Source: Azorinus chamasolen (lineage: Eukaryota; Mollusca; Bivalvia; Cardiida; Solecurtidae). From it: a DNA stretch of 64,000 nt. The DNA lies in contig OY755246.1 of the NCBI GenBank assembly GCA_963576725.1, positions 78,313,475 through 78,377,474 of the forward strand, in the 5' to 3' direction. Made by a program: the position numbers and the translations under genes. Position 1 is the stretch's first letter; the number at the start of each line of letters is the position of its first letter. This document shows, piece after piece, positions 19,911 to 29,289 of this stretch. Under the pieces are notes generated by a model that worked only from the letters and a program-made list of their open reading frames with translations, had not been told where the DNA came from and did no database searches.

Positions 19911-20830
19911 GTAGCTACATTTTTAACACTGAGGGCCACCCAATAGACACAGCGGCATTGCATTGCTGCAGCGCAGAGAAAAAAGAAGAAGATATCGCCA
20001 TGGAGAACTTCCATGATAACCTTGACCTTTTGTCACTTTTTGGAATCTCAGACGATCTTGACATTATTGAAGATGTCAAATGGACTAAAACCCATGAAGC
20101 AGAAACCAACAATATGCAAGATTTTGCAAAAGCCTTGCTGCAAGGGAAGAATATTATAAATCCTTTACAGGGAGATAATCTAGGATCAACAGATACTAAG
20201 AGAGATCATCAAACATTAGTTTCACAAAAAGGATATGCATTTACAGCAAAGGATGTGAAGAATATGAAAATTACCATCACTGGAGATAAGGTGAACGTAG
20301 AAGATCTAGTAAATTCAGTTGATGAGACTTCTGATATTGCAGATGAAGTGTCAGACACTTCAATAGATGATAGTAAAAATGATCCTGAAAATGTTGAAGT
20401 CTGTGATGAAAATGGAAACTGCAAAATTGATATGAAAAAGGAGACAGACAAATACACAATACCAATGAATAAAGAGGATAAAGATTCTAATACAGACAAT
20501 CTTGATGATGCAGTTGAAAGAACTAGTTCAGATAAATCTTTTAAAATTAAAGATATTCCAAATGATCATATAAAAGATGATGCACAAACTATTCTGCCTT
20601 TACCTGCCAAGTCAGGATCTAAGGCAGTAAAAGATGTGATAGAATTGTTAAAAAGTTTTACTAAAGATATACTAACTAACAGTGGATTGAAAAGCATCAA
20701 ATCACTGCATGAAAAACTGAAATATTACAGTTTATATCACAGACACAAGCCAGAACTGATGACCTGCAAAGCTCAACCATTCCATATGAGATACTCTTTA
20801 ATGGGCGAAATGTTTTTAGATAACTCCTAG
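19911..20830 (+). CDS. EDEM2: EDEM2-like terminal exon with long acidic tail, copy A
   Basis: Acceptor TTCATTCTTTTAG|GTAGC; the first two bases complete a Gly codon, then 305 codons and TAG. SYIFNTEGHPID and AALHCC match human YIFNTEAHPID and AALHCC; the Thr of FNTE binds the GH47 calcium ion (family knowledge, ERManI T688). The end TCKAQPF...GEMFLDNS matches human SCPSQPF...GQVFLDSS; that Cys (codon 20765-20767) aligns with human C558, reported to pair with TXNDC11. Between them lie about 265 residues rich in Asp, Glu, Lys and Ser, far longer than the roughly 100-residue human tail and probably disordered. A MITE begins about 20 bp after the stop. Confidence 0.93.
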
Positions 20831-20848
20831 CAAATCTCATAATTTTGT

Positions 20849-21092
20849 ATTAACCCTTTACTCATGAATATTCAGGTAAGAAATAATGAGATCATGAATA
20901 ACAATAAGATTTTTTATTATGGCACATGAACAGAGGAATGTTCAACCATGGCTGAAACCATAAATATTATCTGTATTATTTCATAAGCAAACAGAGCAGA
21001 CCCTGATCAGACAGCTCCTGTAGCTACAGGATCCATCTGAACTGGATCTACTCTGTTTGCAAAGGCTTATTTATGGAGTAAAACATTATACT
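20849..21092. mobile_element. TTAA MITE family 1 immediately after the EDEM2 stop
   Basis: Starts TTAACCCTTTACTCATG 18 bases after the stop, stem AGCAAACAGAGCAGACCCTG and GATCTACTCTGTTTGC, loop CTCCTGTAGCTACAGGA. It is almost certainly inside the 3' UTR unless cleavage occurs within a few bases of the stop. Same insertion in copy B at about 58762. Confidence 0.85.
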
Positions 21093-21159
21093 CTTTTTCG
21101 GCTAAGAAATTGTTTACCAAAAAACAAGTTGTCTGTTACAATTTGTCTCCTTACATTAT

Positions 21160-21334
21160 TAATACTTTACTCCATGATTTTTTGGCCAAGACAGAAACTG
21201 TAGAACCAGACGGTACTAATATGTCATAAGCAAACACAGCAGCAAACAGCAGACCCTGATCAGATGATTCCTGTGGGAGCCGTCTGATCTGGGTTTACTC
21301 TGTTTGCAAAGGTGTATTTATGGAGTAAAGGGTT
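21160..21334. mobile_element. TTAA MITE family 1, 5'-truncated
   Basis: AATACTTTACTCCATG, AGCAGACCCTGATCAG, GTGGGAGCCGTCTGATC, end TAAAGGGTTAA. Present at 59073-59248 in copy B. Confidence 0.75.
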
Positions 21335-21399
21335 AAGAAAACAAAAAGTTTTGATTCTGATAAGTGACTGAGTTTTCACAAATTTGTTGCTATTGTACC

Positions 21400-21600
21400 A
21401 TGTGCTAACCCATAACTTCATAGAAACGCCTTAGCTAAGAGCAGACCCTGATCAGACGGCTCCTATAATCTGATGTGGGTCTGCTCTGTTTACTGACAAA
21501 TCATCTGTTCTATTTTGCATAGCTGTGCATTCACTTGTTTTATAAAATAGTAGATGAGTACATTCTGCCAGAAATATTCATGGAGTAAAGTTTTAAATGA
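21400..21600. mobile_element. Decayed family-1 MITE and ATGAATGAATG tract
   Basis: AAGAGCAGACCCTGATCAG, GGTCTGCTCTGTTTAC and GAATATTCATGGAGTAAAG are recognisable. A short (TGAA)n tract follows at about 21598-21635. Confidence 0.6.
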
Positions 21601-21688
21601 ATGAATGTATGTATAAATGAATGAATGAATGAATGATGTAATCTCGGGTTGCAATATTCAAATGAATCCTACTGTATGTCAACCAGCC

Positions 21689-21903
21689 TTAACCCATTCT
21701 CTCGTATTGACACCTTTTAACTTCTCTATAAAGTCACTTTTTGAAACCGTTGTTTATAAATACATGTATAGCACTGCTCTATTTATCCCAATGGTTTCAA
21801 AACTACACAGTTCTAAGATTTTCCTTTTGTCTATTAAATGGTCCTTTCGGTTGATTTATTCAGAGAGGTTGGATTTAAAAATAGTCTATGAGGTTATGGG
21901 TTT
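21689..21903. mobile_element. TTAA MITE family 2, copy A
   Basis: TTAACCCATTCTCTCG on the left, GAAACCGTTG / CAATGGTTTC arms, decayed right end. Counterpart 59606-59839 keeps more of the central hairpin. Confidence 0.7.
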
Positions 21904-21994
21904 AGGCTTTGCTAATAGTGTGTCATGATACATGTATTTATAAAACTCCTAAGGAGAAACGAAAATTGGTTATTTTCTTGAATATTCCTATAAA

Positions 21995-22917
21995 TTGTCT
22001 ACCTATAGCTGTTACAGGGGAATTCCCTGACCCATCTATCTATAGCTGTTACAGGGGAAGTCACTGACCCATCTATCTATAGCTGTTACAAGGGAAGTCC
22101 CTGACCCATCTATCTATAGCTGTTACAGGGAAGTCCCTGACCCATCTATCTATAGCTGTTACAGTGGAAGTCCCTGACCCATCTGTCTATAGCTGTTACA
22201 GGGGAAGTCCCTGGCCAATCTATCTATAGCTGTTACAGGGGAAGTCCCTGACCCATCTATCTATAGCTGTTACAGTGGAAGTCCCTGACCCATCTGTCTA
22301 TAGCTGTTACATGGGAAGTCCCTGACCCATTTATCTATAGCTGTTACAAGGGAAGTCACTGACCAATCTATCTATAGCTGTTACAAGGGAAGTCCCTGAC
22401 CCATCTATCTATAGCTGTTACAAGGGAAGTCCCTGACCCATCTATCTATAGTTGTTACAGGGGACGTCCCTGACCCATCTATCTATAGCTGTTACAGGGG
22501 AAGTCCCTGACCCATCTATCTATAGCTGTTACAGCGGAAGTCCCTGACCCATCTATCTATAGCTGTTACAGGGGAAGTCCCTGACCCATCTATCTATAGC
22601 TGTTACAGGGGAAGTCCCTGACCCATCTATCTATAGTTGTTACAGGGGAAGTCCCTGACCAATCTATAGCTGTTACAGGGGAAGTCCCTGACCCATCTAT
22701 CTATAGCTGTTACAGGGGAAGTCCTTGACCCATCTATCTATAGCTGTTACAGGGGAAGTCCCTGACCCATCTATCTATAGCTGTTACAGGGGAAGTCCCT
22801 GACCCATCTATCTATAGCTGTTACAGGGGAAGTCCCTGACCCATCTATCTATAGCTGTTACAGGGGAAGTCCCTGACCCATCTGTCTATAGCTGTTACAG
22901 GGGAAGTCCCTGACCCA
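21995..22917. repeat. 37-bp minisatellite, about 25 copies (copy A)
   Basis: Unit CTATCTATAGCTGTTACAGG plus GGAAGTCCCTGACCCAT, 37 bp, with scattered single-base variants (GTGGAAG, AAGGGAAG, GCGGAAG). The unit has no stable spacers, so it is not a CRISPR. Copy B has only about 8 units. Confidence 0.95.
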
Positions 22918-23076
22918 AATTTCAAATCTCAAATTCGAACTCAATTCTGTCTCAGTTGAAAGCAGGGCATCCAGCCGTTCTGGCAGTTTGGGTCCAGATA
23001 AGATAACAGGTTGAGGAAACTGGGAACCTGTTTAATACTGTGACAGAGTAAAATATAAAGGTGCAAGTTCGATTCT

Positions 23077-23365
23077 AAAATCAGCATTTCTCCATTAAGC
23101 CCTATGCTGTGAACCTGTGACCACTCTTTAGAATCGTCTCAAAGTATCGTTACAACACACAGTCTGTAGCAGAAATAAAGGAGCTATCCATAAAAATGTT
23201 CTTGCTTATTACAGATAAAGATGCATACCCAAATACTTAAATAGCCATTTCTCTACAAAACCCCAAACCCTATACCGTGACCACTTTTTAGAATTGTCTC
23301 TTCAAGACAATTCTAAAGAGTGATCACAGTACATGTATATGGTTTGGTGGAGAAATAAAGGAGTT
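23077..23365. mobile_element. MITE family 5 pair (GTGACCAC hairpins)
   Basis: Two related segments: GTGACCACTCTTTAGAATC at about 23109, and GTGACCACTTTTTAGAATTG with CAATTCTAAAGAGTGATCAC at about 23278-23328. Each is followed by GAGAAATAAAGGAG. Repeated at 60460-60720. Confidence 0.65.
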
Positions 23366-23394
23366 ATTCTTGAAAATGAGAATGTTTTGCTTTG

Positions 23395-23640
23395 ATAAAA
23401 ACAATAGATCTGTATAATGTCATAATTAAACAGAGCAGGTCCTGACCAGACAGCTCCTGCAGGATCTAGTTCCACTCTGTTTGCAAGTGAAAACTGGCGA
23501 TTTCTTAATTTTTTTTCTCAAAACTAATACATGTATTCAGTATCAAACAGTTTGGAATCCTAGAGGGAGGTTTTCGGCGTCTCCCATGGATCCAAACAAT
23601 TTGCAAAGGTCACAGTTTTGCCTATAGAGGTGAAATAGTT
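23395..23640. mobile_element. Partial family-1 MITE and family-3 core
   Basis: AACAGAGCAGGTCCTGACC with CTCCTGCAGGA belongs to family 1 and lacks its right arm compared with copy B. Then CAAACAGTTTGGAATCC and GGATCCAAACAATTTGC mark the family-3 hairpin. Confidence 0.6.
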
Positions 23641-23671
23641 GAATTTTGTAAACACCAGAAATACCACATCA

Positions 23672-23906
23672 TTAACCCATTCCCTCATATTGACGCCTGT
23701 TGGAGCCTCTGCAAAAGTCACCTGTTGAAACTACCGGTATTATGATAAATAGAGCATTTGCTCCTATAGGAGCAAATGCTCTATTTATCACAATGGTTTC
23801 AAACTACAGAATTCTAAAATTGTCTTTTTCTCTAGTTAATGCTCCTTTTCGGTAGATTTTTTCAAAGTGGTTGGATCTAAAAGTAGCCTATGAAGTAATT
23901 GGTTAA
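23672..23906. mobile_element. TTAA MITE family 2, reverse
   Basis: TTAACCCATTCCCTCATATT to AATTGGTTAA with a perfect centre AGAGCATTTGCTCC / TATAGGAGCAAATGCTCT. Copy B: 61117-61343. Confidence 0.85.
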
Positions 23907-24385
23907 GCCCAACTTTCAGCTCCTTATAAATTTCATCTCCTGAGATATACTGTTGTCTGCTTCAGGGGTCAAAGTGGCATTATGATCAGTGTCAAACAGT
24001 TTGGATCCTGAGAGGGACGAGCTTGACAGACTATTTACTGAATTTCCAAAATTGTTTAAGGTTCTTGCTATGAAGGTAACGCAAAATTTGGCAGATTTCG
24101 AAAATTTGTTCCATTTAATATAAAAATCCACAGTCTCCGTACATTGTCTCTCCCAGTATACTGGGGAGACATTTTGTTTTTTGTGTTGCATCGCCCGTCC
24201 GTCAGTCCGTCCGATTTTACAACCTTTGATCAGATTTTCAAATATTTTAATGAAACTTCATAGGATTGATGAGCACTATGCCTAGTTGTGCATAACTTAT
24301 TTCTGTTCTGATTCAATGATTTTCTGCACAGTTATTGGACTTAAATGATTTAAGCCTTTTGATACTTCACTACTGCTGACATCTC

Positions 24386-24589
24386 TTGTATGAGAATAGG
24401 CGACGTATGTGGTGCCCTCATCAGGAGCTAAATGTTGTTTGGTACCCTGTTCAAGGTTTCAACCTTTTGAATGCTGGAAACCTGTGTACCGAAAGGAAAA
24501 TGCTGTCAGGCGCCCATAGTGAACCAGATATAGACAGAGCTGTGGACATATTTGTAGACATTGGACCTAAACACAGGCTCATCAGATAA
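24386..24589 (+). CDS. Putative terminal exon, class-III aminotransferase-like, copy A
   Basis: The open frame reads VVWYPVQGFNLLNAGNLC, TERKMLSGAHSEPDIDRAVD, then IFVDIGPKHRLIR and a stop. The pattern LSgAHSEpDIDRAVdiF resembles the C-terminus of PLP-dependent class-III aminotransferases of the glutamate-1-semialdehyde aminomutase group (family knowledge; not searched). The apparent start is TTG, so it is not a complete gene; if an exon, the acceptor could be GAGAATAG|G near 24399, though its pyrimidine tract is weak. It is kept in copy B with few changes. No other exon was found, so it may be a stray copied exon. Confidence 0.4.
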   Translation: MYENRRRMWCPHQELNVVWYPVQGFNLLNAGNLCTERKMLSGAHSEPDIDRAVDIFVDIGPKHRLIR

Positions 24590-24696
24590 GAATGAAATCA
24601 ATATGTAAAGATCAAATTTTTTATTTGAAGAGGACTCGTATCAAATCAAATATCATCAATTTTTGACAATGTTTATTCAAGAAATGTATTTTTTTT

Positions 24697-24898
24697 AACC
24701 CTTTCCCTGTTGAATATTTCTTTAAGACCATCGGAGCATTTTGGTTATGTACAAACAGCAGTCAGATCTATTGAAGTTTCATAACCAAACAGAGTAGACC
24801 TTGATAGGATAGCTACAGTAAGAGCCACCTGATGAGGGTCTACTTTGTTTGCATAGGTGTGAAAAAACGTGTGTATGAGGGAAGAGGGAAAGGGTTAA
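24697..24898. mobile_element. TTAA MITE family 1, copy A
   Basis: TTAACCCTTTCCCTGTTG to GGGAAAGGGTTAA with AACAGAGTAGACCTTGATAG and GAGGGTCTACTTTGTTTGC. Copy B: 63620-63821. Confidence 0.8.
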
Positions 24899-25025
24899 TT
24901 ATTTGTTTCCATAGATACGTTTTATTACTTATAGTTGTTGCTTAAAATCACAAACATTAAACATACAGTACAACCTGTCTATAGAGACCACCCAAGCCTT
25001 ATTCTACTTTTTTAAGACAGATGGT

Positions 25026-25274
25026 ACCTTCCCTGTTCTATGTTTATTCAAAATTTCAATACCTACTGAATGTTCATGGACAAAATAGTTGTAATGAAAT
25101 AATTATGAATGTTTGAAAATTGTAGCCATTTTAGAAAGTAAAGAAACAGATTATTCAAATACCATTAGCAAACAGACTAGACCCAGATCTGACTTCTACT
25201 ATAGGATCCATCTGATCTGGGTCTACACTATTTGAAAATGTGTGAAAACATGTTTATATGAAGAAAAGAGTTAA
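25026..25274. mobile_element. TTAA MITE family 1, ATACCTACTGAAT subtype
   Basis: Starts CCTTCCCTGTTCTATGTT, long arm TTCAATACCTACTGAATG, stem AACAGACTAGACCCAGATC and GATCTGGGTCTACACTATTT, end AAAAGAGTTAA. Copy B is cut by the window end inside this element. Confidence 0.75.
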
Positions 25275-25324
25275 GACAAGAATTATACCGAAAGCTCTCT
25301 AGAAGCTTTCTGCATTGGTATAGT

Positions 25325-25563
25325 CCTTAATTCAACTGTTACTCCATGAATATCAAGCAAGAAATAATATAACGAATTTACTTTCTATAATGATATGAAC
25401 ACAGGAATATTTCGCCAAAGCATAAACTGTGGAATCAGATTTATATTATTCAATAAACAAACAGAGCAGATCCTGAACAGACGACTCCTACTGGAGTGAT
25501 CTGATCTGGGTCTACTATGTTTGCAAAGGCGTTCAAATGTGTATCTATGAAGTAATGGGTTAA
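25325..25563. mobile_element. TTAA MITE family 1
   Basis: Left AACTGTTACTCCATGAATA, stem AACAGAGCAGATCCTGAAC and GGGTCTACTATGTTTGC, end GTAATGGGTTAA. The terminal TTAA is shared with the family-2 copy that follows. Confidence 0.75.
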
Positions 25564-25752
25564 CCCATTCCCTCATAGGCTATTTTTAGATCCAACCACT
25601 TAAAATCTGCCGAAAAGGAGCATTAACTAGAGAAAAGGAAAACTTTAGAATTTTGTAGTTTGAAACCATTGTGAAAGAGCTCTATTTATCACAATGGTTT
25701 CAACAGTTTACTTTAACAGAGGCGTTGAAACTGGCGTATATATGGAGACCAA
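25560..25752. mobile_element. TTAA MITE family 2, right end missing
   Basis: TTAACCCATTCCCTCATAGG, GCATTAACTAGAGAAAAGG, GAAACCATTGTG and CACAATGGTTTC. The right end is lost at the border of the next element. Confidence 0.7.
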
Positions 25753-25754
25753 TA

Positions 25755-26145
25755 TTGAGTGTTCGGAGGAACACACATGCCACCTGCTCACAACTGACAC
25801 AAAAACTGTTAATATGCTGGAGTGCGAAAATCAGAATAAAGGAGAATAACTAGAGAAGTATTGCATGCAGAGTGATGGACCTTAGTTACATCTATGGTCC
25901 TCAATGAGAGGAAGACACATGTGAAATTTGAAAGCTCTATAATGATTAGTTGCATGCAGAGTGATTGATCTTAGTTACCGGTATATCAATGAGAGGAAGG
26001 CACATGAGAAAGCTCTATAATGATTAGTTTAGAAATGGCAGCCGAAAAAAGAAAGTGTGACAGAGAGAAAGACGGACGGACAGACGACGGCGAAGTGATC
26101 GCTAAGTGACACTCTGCCTCTCGGCAGGTGACACTCTGAGGGTTA
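25755..26145. mobile_element. Small tandem element with ACGG microsatellite
   Basis: Two to three units (TTGCATGCAGAGTGATGG; AATGAGAGGAAGACACATG), then (ACGG)-like GACGGACGGACAGACGACGG near 26068. The right end CTCTCGGCAGGTGACACTC is close to the AGCAGGTGACACA end of the 18094 element. Order core - microsatellite - end is pearl-like. Confidence 0.65.
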
Positions 26146-26257
26146 AACAACCACCTGCTCTTATTAACCCACAGATCTATTCATAATACGGTCTCTGAAT
26201 GCAGGTTATACTGTAGGTATTCAATGTCATTCTGATATTTCAAATTGGAAGGCATTT

Positions 26258-26475
26258 TAACCCTTTCCACCATAATAACGCTTTGCAAACAGAGTAGACC
26301 CAGATGAGATGGCTCTGTGGGAGATGTCTGATCCGGATCTGCTCTGTTTGCCTATGGAATTTGATAGACCTGTTTCTTTAGTTTTTAAAATGGCAACAAT
26401 GTTCCAAATTCCATATTTTTTTACAACTATTTTGTCCATGAATATTCAGTAGGTATTGAAAAAGGAAAGTGTTAA
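26258..26475. mobile_element. TTAA MITE family 1 (reverse)
   Basis: TTAACCCTTTCCACC, TTTGCAAACAGAGTAGACCC, GGATCTGCTCTGTTTGCC, ATTCAGTAGGTATTG, end AAGTGTTAA. Confidence 0.8.
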
Positions 26476-26497
26476 CCCATTCAAAGCATTTTGTGTT

Positions 26498-27043
26498 TAA
26501 CCCTTTACTGAATGAATATTCACGAAAGAAAGAATCATCATGACTATTACCTAGCTGATGTTTAATAGAGGCATCTATTGGCAATGGCAATATTCTCGAA
26601 AGAGCAACATCATGACTATTACCTAGCTGATGTTTAATAAAGGTGTTTAATAAAGGCATCTTTTGGCCATGGCAATATTCACGAAAGAGTAACATCATGA
26701 CTATTACCTAGCTGATGTTTAATAAAGGCATCTTTTGGCCATGGCAATATTCACGAAAGAGTAACATCATGACTATTACCTAGCTGATGTTTAATAAAGG
26801 CATCTTTTGGCAATGGCAAAAACTTTAATAATCATGTCCTACTGAATATTCATGGACAAAATAATTATAATGAAATATGGAAGGTGGAACATTGTAGCCA
26901 TTTTAGAAAGTAAAGAAACCAATCTATCAAATTCAATGAGTGAACATAGCAGACCCTGATCAGATGGCTCCTATAGGTGTCTGATCTAGGTCTACCTTGT
27001 TTGCAAATGCGTGAAAACATGTTTATATGAGGGAAAGGGTTAA
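26498..27043. mobile_element. TTAA MITE family 1 expanded by an internal tandem repeat
   Basis: Starts TTAACCCTTTACTGAATG and ends GGGAAAGGGTTAA. Its long arm is expanded by about four units of 72-95 bp (ATTCACGAAAGAGTAACATC, TAGCTGATGTTTAATAAAGG, CATCTTTTGGCCATGGC) between 26515 and 26825. The normal stem follows (TAGCAGACCCTGATCAGATG). Confidence 0.85.
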
Positions 27044-27044
27044 C

Positions 27045-27130
27045 AGAACATCATCAAACACTGTTGATGCATACCAGTAGTATGTACTTGCATCAAACAC
27101 TGTTGATGCATACCAGTAGTATGTACTTGT
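27045..27130. repeat. 41-bp direct duplication
   Basis: CATCAAACACTGTTGATGC then ATACCAGTAGTATGTACTTG, twice in a row. Each unit contains CAACACTGTTGATG-like dyad symmetry. Confidence 0.85.
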
Positions 27131-27151
27131 ATAAATGTATACTAAACATCT

Positions 27152-27390
27152 TAACGCTTTCCTTCATATAAACCCTTTTTCAGGCCTCTTCAAACAGAGT
27201 AGATCGAAACCATATGGCTCTTGGAGAAGCCATCTGATCAGGGTCTGCTCTGTTTGCTTATCAAATTATAATCAATATGACTCCAGTTTCTACAAGTACC
27301 GAAAACGCCTGTGTAAATATGCAATATAAAACTTCAGCTAATAAATATTCATGATGTTATTACATACATGAATATTCATCAGGGAAAGTA
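27152..27390. mobile_element. TTAA MITE family 1 (reverse), decayed ends
   Basis: TTAACGCTTTCCTTCAT, AAACAGAGTAGATCG, GCCATCTGATCAGGGTCTGC, ATGAATATTCATCAGGGAAAG. Confidence 0.7.
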
Positions 27391-27509
27391 ATTCAAGTGA
27401 CAACACTTGTCTTAAACATCCTTGAACACTAGTTGACCAAGTAGTGGTAGTACATGTACATATAGATATAATTTCCTTCATAGAAGTAGAATGCTGTTCC
27501 TTACTTGTT

Positions 27510-27870
27510 ATTTAACCTTTTCCCTCTTATAAACGTCTATTCACAAGTAGACCTAGATGAGATGGCTCCTGTAGGAGCTCTCTGATCAGGGTCTGCTCTG
27601 TTTGCTTACGATAAAATACAGATCTGATACTACAGTATTAACCCATTCCGCCATAGGCTATTTTAGACCCAACCTCTTTAAATAAATCTACCAAAAAGGA
27701 GCATTAACTAGGGAATTGTTTCAACAAGTGACTAATACAGAGGCGTAGAAAGGCATATTTATGGAGGAAAGTGTTAATTCTGTCTGATGCAAACTATCCC
27801 ATCATATAGTGCCATTCTAAGTAATCAGCTAACCAACATCCATAATGTTATTATTTCTTAAGTAAAAAGA
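27510..27870. mobile_element. TTAA MITE family 1 with nested family-2 copy
   Basis: The host starts TAACCTTTTCCCTCTTAT; its stem GATGGCTCCTGTAGGAGC is intact. The family-2 element at 27648-27777 breaks it at TACAGTATTAA / GTGTTAATTCTG, so host sequence resumes after a duplicated TTAA. Confidence 0.7.
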
Positions 27871-27908
27871 GCTAACATGAACATAGAATTAATTCCCTTC
27901 ATAGAAGT

Positions 27909-28156
27909 TAACCCTTTCCCTCATACAAACGTATTTTCACGCATTTGCAAACAGAGTAGACCCAGATCAGACGGCTCCTAGTGGAGTCGTCTGATCAGGG
28001 TCTGCTCTGTTTGCTAATAGAATTTGATAAATCTGTTTCTTTGTTTTCTAAAATGTCTGCAATGTTCCAAGTTCCATATTTCTTTATAACTATTTTGTTA
28101 ATGAATATTCAGTAGGTATTAAATTTGGAATAAACACACAACAGGGAAAGGGTTAA
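27909..28156. mobile_element. TTAA MITE family 1 (reverse), well preserved
   Basis: TTAACCCTTTCCCTCATAC to ACAGGGAAAGGGTTAA. Stem GAGTAGACCCAGATCAGACG with CGTCTGATCAGGGTCTGCTC; long arm with GAATATTCAGTAGGTATTAA. A clear case of the two constant arm mismatches. Confidence 0.85.
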
Positions 28157-28265
28157 CTAGTGTTTGTTCCTTGCCATTTCACTTAGTTTTCCATTTTCAG
28201 TTGTATTTTGTCATTTACTTTACCATATCCATATTTGTGTATTAAAGAAATAATGCTGTCATGAA

Positions 28266-28507
28266 TATTAATTACCAGGGTAGCTAATTACCATCTAGCT
28301 AATTACCAGGGTAGCTAATTACCAGGGTAGCTAATTACCAGGTAGCTAATTACCAGGGTAGCTAATTACCAGTAGCTAATTACCAGGTAGGGTAGCTAAT
28401 TACCAGGTAGCTAATTACCAGGTAGCTAATTACCAGGGTAGCTAATTACCTGGGTAGCTAATTACCAGGTAGCTAATTACCAGGGTAGCTAATTACCAGG
28501 GTAGCTA
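28266..28507. repeat. 16-21-bp minisatellite, TAGCTAATTACCAGGG
   Basis: About 14 variable-length units of (GG)GTAGCTAATTACCA. It sits inside the long arm of a family-1 MITE: ATCATGAATATTAATTACC precedes it and CAGAAACTGTAGAATCAG follows. The array probably grew from MITE sequence. Confidence 0.9.
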
Positions 28508-28684
28508 CTTTTTAATACTGGTAGTGATGATAGGAATGCTTAGTCATAGCAGAAACTGTAGAATCAGACCTGTATTATTTCATAAGAACACAGAGCAGAT
28601 TCTGATCAGAGGGTCTTATGAACATTTACATATTTGCAAATACAATAGGAGCTATTTGATTAGCATCTGCTGTTTCCTTATGTT

Positions 28685-29162
28685 GTAACAAACTTTATTA
28701 CCCGTCAGAGTAAATCCTTGGAATTTGATTGGTCAGTTTGCCAAAAACTGCTGGGGTGTACAGAACCATATTCGGCCGCTTCCACCGAGAAAACAGAATT
28801 CAAATTTGATGTGTGACGTCATTCGTTTTGTTTTTGTTTTTAGCGTCGATTCGAAATTTCATATCGTCCTTACTCCATTAATTCTGAACGGATTACGTCC
28901 AAATAATCGATAATAAATTGTAAAAAACTGTTCCTATTATGTTCAATTTGACACTATCAACTTCTCAGTACAACGTGTAACCGTTTAAACTCCAATGATT
29001 ACAAGTGTAGTTTGAATTCCTCTTTGGGAATTGCTCCGAGATGACGTCGTATTTGCTCTGTGATGACGTAGTGTTTTCCTTGACATGTTGTCCAGCAAAA
29101 ATAAGAGTTGTTCGTTTCTAAATTAGGTAAATCTGAACTCTGATGGGTAATAAATTCGTTAC
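28685..29162. mobile_element. 478-bp TIR element (GTAACRAAYTTTATTACCC ends)
   Basis: GTAACAAACTTTATTACCC at the left and GGGTAATAAATTCGTTAC at the right are imperfect inverted repeats of about 26 bp. The interior has a TGACGTCA octamer at 28814-28821 and two further TGACGT half-sites near 29041 and 29063, and no MITE-like hairpin. A 62-codon open frame inside has no recognisable homology. Confidence 0.7.
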
Positions 29163-29289
29163 ACCCCCACTAAATGTCAGGAAAGTTTTATTACAACAAG
29201 TACAAGTACATAATTAAGAGCAAAACTTCCAAACTTCAAGTCTTCACAATAGTAGTTATCATTGATCTACATAAAATATTTTTACATCT

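Larger units (their letters stand above)
15050..25078 (+). repeat. Segmental duplication, copy A
   Basis: A direct copy of 54465-64000 (which continues past the window). Matching landmarks in the same order: GT microsatellite, EDEM2 exon 15472-15640, EDEM2 terminal exon 19911-20830, two MITEs after the stop, TGAATGAATG tract, 37-bp minisatellite, decayed GTGACCAC element, aminotransferase-like ORF, TTAA MITE at 24697. Large A/B indels: the 18186-19757 element and the 30-bp minisatellite occur only in A; a 1.5-kb stretch with a LINE relic and a 654-bp element at 54515 occur only in B. The left boundary is approximate. Confidence 0.93.

Noticed and set aside
21995..22917. Possible CRISPR array
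   Set aside because: Units are directly contiguous 37-bp repeats without unique spacers, in animal DNA.
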